Shown here in pieces: positions 53,155-61,336 of a stretch of DNA of 64,000 nt. The stretch spans positions 1,488,001 through 1,552,000 of the forward strand of contig OY776497.1 in the NCBI GenBank assembly GCA_963675625.1. Direction: 5' to 3'. Numbering within the stretch: position 1 is the stretch's first letter; each line of letters starts with the position of its first letter. This DNA comes from F22 sp963675625 (GTDB lineage: Bacteria; Bacteroidota; Bacteroidia; Bacteroidales; Bacteroidaceae). The translations under genes were made by a program, and so were the position numbers. The notes beneath the pieces are model-generated. The model worked only from the letters and a program-made list of their open reading frames with translations, had not been told where the DNA came from and ran no database searches.

Positions 53155-53203
53155 AAACAGATTCCGAAAGAGAGCTAAGGCAACCTTTCGGAATCTGTTT
53201 TTA
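53155..53203 (+). terminator. Terminator of the acyltransferase operon
   Basis: AAACAGATTCCGAAAG (53155-53170) pairs perfectly with CTTTCGGAATCTGTTT (53185-53200), loop 14 nt, then T's. Confidence 0.85.
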
Positions 53204-53238
53204 TATTCAATACCAATAGAATAATCAAAAAAATAAAT

Positions 53239-53276
53239 TAAAAAAAGCGCCCAAGAGTGGAAGCCTCCCGAACGCT
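53239..53276 (-). terminator. Terminator downstream of tRNA-Met
   Basis: On the minus strand AGCG...CGCT arms (53273-53276 and 53246-53249) with an inner CGGGAG/CTCTTG stem precede a run of seven T's. It starts 13 bp after the 3' end of the tRNA. Confidence 0.6.
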
Positions 53277-53288
53277 AAATCTTGCAAG

Positions 53289-53362
53289 TAGCGGGACCCA
53301 GGATTGAACTGGGGACCTCATGATTATGAATCATGCGCTCTAACCGACTGAGCTATCCCGCC
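53289..53362 (-). tRNA. tRNA-Met (CAT anticodon)
   Basis: A 74-nt cloverleaf on the minus strand: acceptor GGCGGGA/TCCCGCT (one G-T pair at the end), D arm GCTC...GAGC, anticodon stem CATGA/TCATG with loop TTCATAA, T arm CCCAG/CTGGG, discriminator A. CCA is not encoded. The anticodon-loop context CATAA and the absence of initiator-type C1-A72 mismatch suggest elongator tRNA-Met; a lysidine-modified tRNA-Ile2 with the same anticodon cannot be fully excluded. Confidence 0.93.
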
Positions 53363-53538
53363 ATTAATTTTTTTATTGCGGTGCAAAGGTAGGGAAAATT
53401 TCCCTACCTCCAAATTTATTACAGTCTTTTTTGTAAAAAAGTTTCCAGTACTTTCTTTTTTATTTGTTTTGCAGCATGTAATTAGGAAAAAGATTGTATC
53501 TTGCCGCCATGTTAATTATTGAATAATATTATAGTATC

Positions 53539-53925
53539 ATGGACAAAGAAAAGTTTACTTTAGAATACCCATTGCATTCGCATAGCCAACAAGTGATATG
53601 GGAAGCTATTAGTACAGCCTCTGGCCTAGCTCAGTGGTTTGCTGACAAAGTAAGCTTTACAAATCGCCACGCCCAATTTCAGTGGGGGGATGAAGAAATA
53701 CGTGAGGCGGATATTATTGCGATGCGACCTTTGCATTTCATTCGTTTTCATTGGTCAGATGACGATTGGCAGCGCGGTTATTTTGAGCTTAAAATGACTG
53801 TTAATGAAATGACTGGTATGTGTATGCTTGAAGTGACTGATTTTGCTGAAGCAGATGAAATGGAGTCACAAATTGAGTTGTGGAATGCACAGATCGAGGA
53901 TTTGATACGCAATACAGGCATGTAA
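53539..53925 (+). CDS. START-like domain protein
   Basis: The 128-aa protein resembles the SRPBCC/START-like (AHSA1-type) fold common in Bacteroidota: EYPLHSHSQQVIWEAISTASGLAQWFADKV at the start and FRFHWSD-like and LEVTDFAEADEMES segments. The helix-grip fold binds hydrophobic ligands. Ligand and role are unknown. It lies 59 bp before the LptF/G-like gene, which has its own promoter. The 53128-53538 stretch upstream holds only two terminators, tRNA-Met and A/T-rich DNA. Confidence 0.8.
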   Translation: MDKEKFTLEYPLHSHSQQVIWEAISTASGLAQWFADKVSFTNRHAQFQWGDEEIREADIIAMRPLHFIRFHWSDDDWQRGYFELKMTVNEMTGMCMLEVTDFAEADEMESQIELWNAQIEDLIRNTGM

Positions 53926-53971
53926 AAATCTAAAATATCTCAAACAATGCAGAGAGTTTGCGGATTTCAGC

Positions 53972-53979
53972 TATCTTTG
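53972..53979 (+). promoter_or_regulatory. -7 box of the LptF/G-like gene, leaderless arrangement
   Basis: TATCTTTG ends 5 bp before the ATG at 53985, predicting a transcript that begins at about the start codon. Confidence 0.5.
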
Positions 53980-53984
53980 TACCT

Positions 53985-55892
53985 ATGATACGTATAAGAA
54001 AGTTAGACCTCTTTATACTCAGGAATTTCCTGACTCTTTTTGCGGGTACGTTTTTTATCTGCTTGTTTATCTTCATGATGCAATTTTTATGGCGCTATGT
54101 AGATGAACTTGTTGGTAAAGGGCTGTCTGTTGATGTGATGGCGCAGTTTTTCTTCTATTCAGCCATGACACTTATTCCTGCTTCTTTACCTTTGGCTGTA
54201 TTGCTCGCTTCACTGATCTCTTTTGGAAACTTAGGAGAGCAGTTTGAGTTGTTGGCTATGAAAGCAGCTGGTGTGCCACTTATACGTATTATGAGACCAC
54301 TTTGGATTTTTGTAGCCTGTATTTGTGGAGTGTCCTTTTATTTTCAAAATGTGGCAGGTCCCGATGCCGAGGTTAAGTTGTGGACATTGATTATTTCTCT
54401 TAAACAAAAATCTCCTGAATTAGATATTCCAGAAGGCGTTTTTTATACTGAAATTAGTGATTATAATATCTATGTAAAAAGCAAAGACCGTAAAACAGGG
54501 TTGATGCGAGATATGATGATTTATAATTTCAGTGATGGATTTGAAAATGCACATATCATTCTTGCTGATAGTGGGCGTATGGAGGTGACCGCAGATAAGA
54601 GTCACTTACTTTTGCATCTGTATAATGGAGAACTTTTTGAGAATTTGAAACAACAGAGTGCTCGAGATAAAACAGTACCATATCGTCGAGAAAGTTTCAA
54701 AGAAAAACACACAATCATTTCATTCAATAGTGATTTGAAGATGGTTGATGGTGGGTTCATGGAAAAAAATGAACGCTCCAAGAATGTGGTTGAGTTACAG
54801 AATGATATTGATAGTATGCGCGTGTTACAAGATAGTGTTGGACGTACATTCTATCAACAAGCCATGCAAGGGGTGTATAGAAAATCTACTTTGAGATTGT
54901 CAAAGACTGATTCTGTACTTATGGCTAAAGAGTCTTTATCTAAGTATGATGTGGACAGTGTGTATCGCGCAATGTCTTTGCTTGAAAGACAAAAAGTATT
55001 GAATCGTGCCGTTTCGAGTGTGGCCAATCAAAATAGTGATTTTCAGTTTAAACGAAGTACTATTGGGGACAGTGAGAAGAGTGTTCGTCGATTTAACGCC
55101 GCATGGCATAAGAAGTATACACTGGCTTTGTCTTGTTTATTCTTCTTCTTTATCGGAGCTCCATTGGGCGCGATTATTCGTAAAGGTGGATTAGGTATGC
55201 CTGTTGTCATTTCTGTACTATTTTTCATTGTGTATTATATTATTGATACCTCTGGATATAAGATGGCTCGTGATGGACACTGGATTGTATGGTCGGGTAT
55301 TTGGATGAGTAGTGCTATTTTGGCTCCTATCGGTATCTTCTTGTCATATAAAGCCAATAATGATTCTGTGATGTTTAATGTGGATACGTATCTTGATTGG
55401 CTAAAATTGCTTGTAGGTATACGTTCTAAACGACATCTTGCGATGAAGGAAGTGGTGATTGTGGACATTGATTACCAAGAGACTCTTGATCGATTGCATG
55501 CGCACACTAAAATGATTGAGGAGTATCGTGAAGCTCCACATAATTTGAAGTTGCCAAACTACTTCCGTCTTTGGTTTTCACCTGGACAGGATAGTAAGAT
55601 GGAAGATATACTAACAGAACTTGAAGATATAATTGTTTATTTGAGCAATAGCCGTCACTCATTGGTGGTTAAACAGCTTAATGCGTATCCAGTGATTCCT
55701 ATTCACGCCCATACGCGCCCTTTTGCAACGCAATGGCTAAATACATTAATCGGTGTTTTTGTACCCTTGGGTATTTTCTTTTATGTGCGTGTTTGGTTAT
55801 TCAGAATACGATTATGTAAAGATATCCAATTGATTACAAAAGCGCATGAACAATTAGAGCAGATTATTGTTGATCATGATCTGAACAAATAA
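53985..55892 (+). CDS. LptF/LptG (YjgP/YjgQ) family permease
   Basis: Inner-membrane component of lipopolysaccharide export. About 635 aa from the ATG at 53985 (an upstream in-frame ATG at 53958 precedes the promoter). Three hydrophobic helices near the N-terminus (LDLFILRNFLTLFAGTFFICLFIFMM region, then AMTLIPASLPLAVLLASL), a large periplasmic domain, and three more helices around residues 380-460 (GAPLGAIIRKGGLGMPVV). It is longer than E. coli LptF/G because of a C-terminal extension with a further hydrophobic helix. Which of the two subunits it replaces is not clear. Confidence 0.9.
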   Translation: MIRIRKLDLFILRNFLTLFAGTFFICLFIFMMQFLWRYVDELVGKGLSVDVMAQFFFYSAMTLIPASLPLAVLLASLISFGNLGEQFELLAMKAAGVPLIRIMRPLWIFVACICGVSFYFQNVAGPDAEVKLWTLIISLKQKSPELDIPEGVFYTEISDYNIYVKSKDRKTGLMRDMMIYNFSDGFENAHIILADSGRMEVTADKSHLLLHLYNGELFENLKQQSARDKTVPYRRESFKEKHTIISFNSDLKMVDGGFMEKNERSKNVVELQNDIDSMRVLQDSVGRTFYQQAMQGVYRKSTLRLSKTDSVLMAKESLSKYDVDSVYRAMSLLERQKVLNRAVSSVANQNSDFQFKRSTIGDSEKSVRRFNAAWHKKYTLALSCLFFFFIGAPLGAIIRKGGLGMPVVISVLFFIVYYIIDTSGYKMARDGHWIVWSGIWMSSAILAPIGIFLSYKANNDSVMFNVDTYLDWLKLLVGIRSKRHLAMKEVVIVDIDYQETLDRLHAHTKMIEEYREAPHNLKLPNYFRLWFSPGQDSKMEDILTELEDIIVYLSNSRHSLVVKQLNAYPVIPIHAHTRPFATQWLNTLIGVFVPLGIFFYVRVWLFRIRLCKDIQLITKAHEQLEQIIVDHDLNK

Positions 55893-55910
55893 AGAACTAA
55901 AAAGCTAGAT

Positions 55911-57119
55911 ATGGAAAAATTTCAACTCAATACCATACCTGAAGCCATAGAAGACTTCAAAGCTGGTAAAATGGTTATCGTCGTTGATGACGAGGATAGA
56001 GAGAATGAAGGTGACTTTATTATGGCCGCTGAAAAGGTGACTGAAGCTGATGTGAATTTTATGTTGACTTATGGTCGTGGTGTGCTTTGTGCACCTATTT
56101 CAGAGGAGATTTGTGAACATCTTGAGTTGCCTATGCAAGCTCAAGCAAATACGTCTATCTATGAAACGCCTTTTACTATAACTGTAGATTTATTGGAAGG
56201 TTGTACAACTGGTGTGTCTATGCATGACCGTGCAGCAACTATCAACGCACTGGCCAATCCAGATTCAAAAGCAAGTGATTTCGGACGTCCAGGCCATATC
56301 AATCCTTTACGAGCTAGAAGTCGTGGTGTGCTTCGTCGTGCTGGACATACGGAAGCAGCAGTTGATTTAGCCAAACTTGCTGGATTGCAACCTGCGGGTG
56401 CACTTATTGAGATCATCAATCCTGATGGTACTATGGCTCGTATGCCTGAGTTGGTAGAAGTCGCAAAAAAATGGGGCTTGAAAATCGTTACTATTAAGGA
56501 TTTGATAGCACATCGTCTTCAAAAAGAATCCATTGTGGAAAAAGGAGTTGAAGTTGATATGCCCACTGCTCATGGACATTTCCGATTAATCCCTTTTAAA
56601 CAAACATCTAATGGATTAGAACATATTGCTCTAGTTAAAGGTAGCTGGGAACCAGATGAACCTGTTTTAGTACGTGTGCATTCTTCTTGTGCAACAGGAG
56701 ATATCTTTGGATCGTCACGTTGTGATTGTGGAGACCAATTGCACAAAGCGATGGAAATGGTTGAAAAAGAAGGCAAAGGTGCTATTGTATATATGAACCA
56801 AGAAGGTAGGGGCATTGGACTTATGGCCAAAATCGCTGCTTATAAATTGCAAGAAGAAGGTTTGGATACAGTAGATGCTAATGTGCATCTAGGTTTCGAT
56901 CCAGATGAACGCGATTATGGGGTAGGAGCACAAATTCTTCGTGAAATTGGTGTGCAGAAAATGCGTCTAATGAGTAATAATCCGATTAAACGTATTGGAT
57001 TGGAAGCATACGGACTGGAAGTTGTTGACAATGTGCCAATTGAGATCCATCCCAATCAATATAACGAACGCTATTTACGCACAAAGAAAGAAAGAATGGG
57101 GCACACGCTTCATTTCTAA
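55911..57119 (+). CDS. ribBA: Bifunctional DHBP synthase / GTP cyclohydrolase II
   Basis: Riboflavin-pathway enzyme with two activities. Residues about 1-205 are 3,4-dihydroxy-2-butanone-4-phosphate synthase (VVDDEDRENEGDFIMAAE, GRPGHINPLRA, RRAGHTEAAVDLA). Residues about 206-402 are GTP cyclohydrolase II with zinc cysteines in HSSCATGDIFGSSRCDCGDQ and the NQEGRGIGL motif. Both active sites look complete. It is 18 bp after the LptF/G-like gene and probably co-transcribed. No FMN riboswitch is visible upstream. Confidence 0.96.
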   Translation: MEKFQLNTIPEAIEDFKAGKMVIVVDDEDRENEGDFIMAAEKVTEADVNFMLTYGRGVLCAPISEEICEHLELPMQAQANTSIYETPFTITVDLLEGCTTGVSMHDRAATINALANPDSKASDFGRPGHINPLRARSRGVLRRAGHTEAAVDLAKLAGLQPAGALIEIINPDGTMARMPELVEVAKKWGLKIVTIKDLIAHRLQKESIVEKGVEVDMPTAHGHFRLIPFKQTSNGLEHIALVKGSWEPDEPVLVRVHSSCATGDIFGSSRCDCGDQLHKAMEMVEKEGKGAIVYMNQEGRGIGLMAKIAAYKLQEEGLDTVDANVHLGFDPDERDYGVGAQILREIGVQKMRLMSNNPIKRIGLEAYGLEVVDNVPIEIHPNQYNERYLRTKKERMGHTLHF

Positions 57120-57241
57120 TTGTTGACAATAAAGCTCAAGGCGTCTATATACCACTGGCCTAGAACAGATATATAAGCTTATTTTGTATGTCTGTTTTAG
57201 GCCAAACAAATAAATCATTTATTCAAAACAAACTAATCGTG

Positions 57242-58438
57242 ATGATGAAACTTTCAGACAGATTGAACAGCTTGTCGCCATCGGCTACATTAGCTATGGC
57301 ACAAAAAAGTGCTGAGCTCCGTGCACAAGGAGTAGATGTGATCAACCTAAGTGTGGGAGAACCCGACTTCAATACGCCAGAACACATCAAAGAAGCGGCA
57401 AAGAAGGCAGTGGATGACAATTTCTCACGTTATTCTCCAGTTATGGGGTATCCAGCACTTCGTGAAGCTATTGTAGCCAAACTTAAGAATGAAAATGGTT
57501 TGACGTACACTGCTGACCAAATATCAGTCTCTAATGGAGCAAAGCAAAGTGTTTGTAATACCCTTATGGCTTTAATAAACCAAGGTGATGAGGTCATTAT
57601 CCCTGCGCCATATTGGGTGAGTTATCCTGAAATGGTTAAACTAGCTGAAGGTACTCCAGTTATAGTTTCTGCTGGTATTGAACAAGATTTTAAAATGACC
57701 CCAGCGCAACTTGAAGAAGCAATTACTGAGAAAACTCGTGCTCTCATCTTGTGCTCTCCTTCCAATCCTACAGGTGCAGTCTATACAAAAGAAGAGCTCG
57801 CAGCTTTGGCTGCTGTATTAGAGAAGCATCCTAAGGTGATTGTTATAGCTGATGAAATTTATGAGCATATTAATTATGTGGGTAAGCATGAAAGTATTGC
57901 ACAGTTCTCATGTATGCAAGAACGCACTGTGATTGTCAACGGTGTGTCCAAAGCTTATGCAATGACAGGCTGGCGTATTGGTTTTATTGCAGCACCTGAA
58001 TGGATTACTAAGGCTTGTAATAAGTTGCAAGGGCAATATACTTCTGGCCCATGTTCTGTATCCCAAAAAGCTGCTGAAGCTGCTTATGTTGGTACACAAA
58101 AACCAGTGCAGGATATGCTTGAAGCATTTGCTCGTCGTCGTGAGTTGATTGTCCGATTGGCACAAGAAATTCCAGGATTCGAGGTTAGCGTGCCTAATGG
58201 AGCATTTTATTTGTTCCCTAAATGTAGTGCGTACTTCGGCACTTCTGTAGCGGATCGCAAGATTAATAATGCTTCTGATTTGGCTATATATCTTCTTGAA
58301 GAAGCTCATGTAGCCTGTGTTACTGGCGATGCATTTGGTGCTCCCGAATGTATACGTATGAGTTATGCCACTAGTGATGAGAATATTGTTGAGGCAATGT
58401 CTCGTATCTCTCAAGCATTAGCTACATTGAAAAAATAG
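57242..58438 (+). CDS. Class I aspartate-type aminotransferase
   Basis: PLP-dependent aminotransferase (aspartate aminotransferase, class Ib-like), about 398 aa from the ATG at 57242; the frame extends to an ATG at 57188 but MKLSDRLNSLSPSATLAM is the normal N-terminus. Visible: NLSVGEPDFNTP, APYWVSYPEM, LCSPSNPTGAVY, IADEIYEHI and the PLP lysine Lys237 in NGVSKAYAMTGWRIG, with RMSYATSD near the C-terminus. Aspartate is the likely substrate, but prephenate or other dicarboxylate activity is possible in this subgroup. Confidence 0.92.
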   Translation: MMKLSDRLNSLSPSATLAMAQKSAELRAQGVDVINLSVGEPDFNTPEHIKEAAKKAVDDNFSRYSPVMGYPALREAIVAKLKNENGLTYTADQISVSNGAKQSVCNTLMALINQGDEVIIPAPYWVSYPEMVKLAEGTPVIVSAGIEQDFKMTPAQLEEAITEKTRALILCSPSNPTGAVYTKEELAALAAVLEKHPKVIVIADEIYEHINYVGKHESIAQFSCMQERTVIVNGVSKAYAMTGWRIGFIAAPEWITKACNKLQGQYTSGPCSVSQKAAEAAYVGTQKPVQDMLEAFARRRELIVRLAQEIPGFEVSVPNGAFYLFPKCSAYFGTSVADRKINNASDLAIYLLEEAHVACVTGDAFGAPECIRMSYATSDENIVEAMSRISQALATLKK

Positions 58439-58465
58439 TCTGATATAATATTTCATATATAAAAC

Positions 58466-58501
58466 AATGGCCGCGCAACTCACGTTGAACGGCCATTTTT
58501 A
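58466..58501 (+). terminator. Terminator after the aminotransferase gene
   Basis: AATGGCCG (58466-58473) pairs with CGGCCATT (58490-58497); an inner CAAC/GTTG pair extends it, followed by TTTT. Confidence 0.75.
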
Positions 58502-58523
58502 CGTACATGATTTAAATTCGAGA

Positions 58524-58853
58524 TTAGTTCTCTTGATGTGTGAATAGCAATCCTCTCATTGATGCCGTTGCAACAATGGGGGAAAGCATTAGAGCATATA
58601 TAAGCCATACAGGTTTATACATAAATAGTATAACGAGAGTCATGATGCTGGCTACGCCAACTAGAGCAAACCAAATGACATGACTTCTAGATTGAGTGAT
58701 ATTTATTGAGTTATTGACATCAGTCACCATGCATACTCCCTCTAGACATGTCGTCATGACGAGAATAATGCCCGCAGTAATATACATCTCTTTATTTAAA
58801 AGGAGAATAATACCAATTGCACTGATAACAGAAACTAATAAATATTTTCTCAT
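58524..58853 (-). CDS. Small multi-pass membrane protein, unknown function
   Basis: A 109-aa protein made almost entirely of about four hydrophobic helices (residues about 4-20, 25-40, 58-78, 83-100). I recognise no family. Its start overlaps the stop of the DUF3244-like gene by 4 bp, so the two are translationally coupled and under the same promoter with its TTCGCA repeat element. It has no visible catalytic motif. Confidence 0.7.
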   Translation of the reverse strand: MRKYLLVSVISAIGIILLLNKEMYITAGIILVMTTCLEGVCMVTDVNNSINITQSRSHVIWFALVGVASIMTLVILFMYKPVWLIYALMLSPIVATASMRGLLFTHQEN

Positions 58854-59287
58854 CTTACTACCTCGTCATTAGATGTTGAAAATGGGTCGTAATAGATATC
58901 GCTTGTTTCATCAAACTTCTCAATCTCAATGATAAGTGCAGATGTGCGATTTGTGATTTGAACTTGATAAGTACCCAATGGAAGAATTGTTAATGGGATA
59001 TTAAGCTCTCCGTTAATAGGTGCAATATCCATATTTAAAAACTCTTCTCCAGTCTCTTTGTCTAGACAACGGACGTTGTATTCAGAGAGATCACGCAAGT
59101 TGGCCAGTTTAACATATAATGTGCATTCGTCGTCAACGACATCAACACGAGCAGGTTCTACTCTAATTGTGGTTACATCTTTAACTTTAGCTCTTTCTGC
59201 ATTTGCTGAAGGTATACATGTAAACGCTAAAGTAATGGCAAATAATCCAGTGCAAAGCTGATTAATTACATTGTTTAAATTTTTCAT
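58850..59287 (-). CDS. Small exported protein, DUF3244-like
   Basis: About 145 aa from MKNLNNV (ATG at 59287; an ATG 27 bp upstream is less suitable). Signal peptide with cleavage after PSANA. The mature part is beta-rich (about 110 residues), ending in PLGTYQVQITNRTSALIIEIEKF, a pattern typical of DUF3244 proteins secreted by Bacteroidota. Function is unknown. It has a -7 box at 59337-59344 and a 32-bp-distant repeat element, divergent from the TPR-type regulator at 59481. Confidence 0.72.
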   Translation of the reverse strand: MKNLNNVINQLCTGLFAITLAFTCIPSANAERAKVKDVTTIRVEPARVDVVDDECTLYVKLANLRDLSEYNVRCLDKETGEEFLNMDIAPINGELNIPLTILPLGTYQVQITNRTSALIIEIEKFDETSDIYYDPFSTSNDEVVR

Positions 59288-59336
59288 GTTCTCAATATTT
59301 TTTTGTTTATACAATCATTTGATTTTTTTGATAAGA

Positions 59337-59344
59337 CAAATATA
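59337..59344 (-). promoter_or_regulatory. -7 box of the DUF3244-like operon
   Basis: TATATTTG on the minus strand. The -33 region lacks a TTTG match, as expected for an activator-dependent promoter. Confidence 0.5.
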
Positions 59345-59376
59345 AGAATAACGTACCTTTCTACATTGAAAATGAG

Positions 59377-59393
59377 TTCGCAAAAAATTCGCA
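59377..59393 (-). promoter_or_regulatory. Candidate operator: TTCGCA pair, 11-bp period
   Basis: TTCGCA at 59377-59382 and 59388-59393 (plus-strand reading), i.e. TGCGAA-N5-TGCGAA on the gene's strand. Thirty-two bp separate it from the -7 box at 59337-59344. The same element, with one difference over 21 bp, is repeated at 63789-63809 with the same distance to a promoter. Confidence 0.65.
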
Positions 59394-59443
59394 TTTTCAA
59401 AAAGCCCTATTTTCAAGGGATTGTGAAACAAATATGACGACTT

Positions 59444-59476
59444 TTTTGTCTGTTTGATTTGATTTTTATACATTTG
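59444..59476 (+). promoter_or_regulatory. Promoter of the first TPR-type regulator, leaderless arrangement
   Basis: -33 TTTTG (59444-59448), 20 bp, -7 TACATTTG (59469-59476), ending 4 bp before the ATG at 59481. Transcription should begin at about the start codon. Confidence 0.6.
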
Positions 59477-59480
59477 TTGC

Positions 59481-61256
59481 ATGAACAAGCGCACTCCAAT
59501 ATATAAAAGCATTGTCTTTCTGGTGTTTATTCTACTCATGTTTGGTCATTCAGCATGTAGTAATAAAAATCATCATCAAAGTTTTGTGCCCTTTATAGAT
59601 TCTTTAAAACAATATGTAAGTGAATCTCCATCAGTTGCTTTACGGATATTGAACGATTCTTCAAATTTAATTGAAAAATTTTCAGAGAGTGAATTTCGTC
59701 AAGTTCAATTATATGAGCTTCTTGCGAAAGTTAAAATATTTAAATGTCCAAAAAGTGATTCTTTGTCTCAAATTCTGCTTAAGTATTTTTCCAATACAAA
59801 AAAAGTAGAACTAAAATCCATAGCTTATTATGTAAGTGCAGAAATTCATGCGGAAATTGGAGCTACTGAGACAGCTCTTAAAGAATATTATATTGCTAAA
59901 GATGTTCCAGGCCTTTACAAGTATCCTCAACATGCATCTCGAGTATGTAGTGGATTGTCTTCTTTATATGTGAAAAAAGGAGTCTATGATTTAGCTCTTG
60001 TTTTGAAAAAAGAAGCTATAGAATATCTGAAAAAAGCTAACTGTAGTCAATTCTTATCTGGTGCTTATGAAGATGTAGCAAATACTTATGTTTTTGTTGG
60101 TAAAAACGATTCAGCTTCTATGTATTATTTAAAAGCTATTACACATGCGGAAAAATATAGGGATTCTTATCGGGTTAATTGTTGTAGAATTGATTACACA
60201 CGCTTTTTATTGATGCAAGACTCTTTGTTAAAAGCAAAGAGCATTTTAAGTAAAACAAGTAAACCATTTAAATCAAAGGATTTAGTTCCATATTATGCAA
60301 ATATGATTCGATACTACTATCAAGTACAACAATTTGATTCTTGTCAGCGTTATGCCGATATAGTTGATAATATGGATGATCCGTATGGGCGTATGACTGC
60401 TTTGGGGTACAAGTATAATTGTGCGTTGAATGTTGGCAATAAGGCTAAAGCTCTATCTTCTTTAGAGTCTTATACCAATCTAAATGATTCAATATTTAAT
60501 GTAAGCAAAGTTGAGGAAATTAGAAAAGTACAAAATAAGTACGACTATTTGTTAGCTCAAAAAGAAAAAGAAGCTATGAGTAAGCGAGCGCGCTTTATGT
60601 CTTTAAGCATATCTTCTGTTGCCATTTTGATTATTCTCGGATTTTATATCTTTATCCAAAGGCAGAAGCTGAAGAATAAACAGCGTGTTGATGAATTGCA
60701 AGCTGCTTCTAAGCTCCGATTATTGCAATATGAAAAAGGGGAAGAATCGCTTCGTGATAAACAAGATGAAGTGGAAGAATTACGTTACCAATTGGAACAA
60801 AGTACGACCAAAGAATCTTCTTTCCAAGTTGAATTAGCTACATTACGAAAACAATTGGCAGAAGTTGCTGTTGATTATAAAACGGTGCAATTAGCGAGTC
60901 ACAAAATGGAAGAACAGTCTTTTAGACAATCTCCTATTTTTATGCGCTTGCTCACTGTAATTAATCAGGAAGCCTATGTTGATTTTCGTCCAGTAGATTG
61001 GGAACAGCTTCAAGAGGCTTGTGAAAAATCATTTCGTAGTTTCTTTGATACGTTGGCTGAATTTAGTTTGGAACTGAATGACAACGAAATCAAAGTCTGT
61101 TATTTGACTAAAATTAATGTGTCTTCCAAGGATATTAGTCGCCTACTTTTTAAAGCTCCTTCGACGATTTCAACGAGTAAGGCACGAATATATACTAAGC
61201 TCATGAAGAAGAAAGGGAAAGCTGCTGACTTTGATGAACTTATTGATTCTATGTAA
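59481..61256 (+). CDS. Membrane-anchored TPR regulator with LuxR-like HTH (copy 1)
   Basis: The 591-aa protein begins with a lipoprotein-type or signal-anchor sequence (IVFLVFILLMFGHSACSNK), followed by about 330 residues of TPR-like helical repeats, one membrane helix (about 372-393), a long coiled coil (about 395-475) and a C-terminal helix-turn-helix (about 531-580: LNDNEIKVCYLTKINVSSKDISRLLFKAPSTISTSKARIYTKL). This order puts the repeats in the periplasm and the DNA-binding domain in the cytosol. No kinase or receiver domain is present. The following gene is a paralogue. Likely targets are the flanking small-protein genes. Confidence 0.8.
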   Translation: MNKRTPIYKSIVFLVFILLMFGHSACSNKNHHQSFVPFIDSLKQYVSESPSVALRILNDSSNLIEKFSESEFRQVQLYELLAKVKIFKCPKSDSLSQILLKYFSNTKKVELKSIAYYVSAEIHAEIGATETALKEYYIAKDVPGLYKYPQHASRVCSGLSSLYVKKGVYDLALVLKKEAIEYLKKANCSQFLSGAYEDVANTYVFVGKNDSASMYYLKAITHAEKYRDSYRVNCCRIDYTRFLLMQDSLLKAKSILSKTSKPFKSKDLVPYYANMIRYYYQVQQFDSCQRYADIVDNMDDPYGRMTALGYKYNCALNVGNKAKALSSLESYTNLNDSIFNVSKVEEIRKVQNKYDYLLAQKEKEAMSKRARFMSLSISSVAILIILGFYIFIQRQKLKNKQRVDELQAASKLRLLQYEKGEESLRDKQDEVEELRYQLEQSTTKESSFQVELATLRKQLAEVAVDYKTVQLASHKMEEQSFRQSPIFMRLLTVINQEAYVDFRPVDWEQLQEACEKSFRSFFDTLAEFSLELNDNEIKVCYLTKINVSSKDISRLLFKAPSTISTSKARIYTKLMKKKGKAADFDELIDSM

Positions 61257-61336
61257 TTTCTATACTTCTTCTTACATCTCAAATTGAATGTATAATTTAA
61301 AATTATAAAAGCAGTAAGGGTTTTGTGTAATGCTGC

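Noticed and set aside
53204..53288. A small RNA gene between the acyltransferase terminator and tRNA-Met
   Set aside because: The G/C-rich patch is explained as the tRNA terminator on the minus strand; no promoter for another RNA is visible.
58440..58523. Repeat palindrome GGCCGCGCAACTCACGTTGAACGGCC-type sequence as an attachment site
   Set aside because: It is a standard intrinsic terminator with a T-run directly after the aminotransferase gene.
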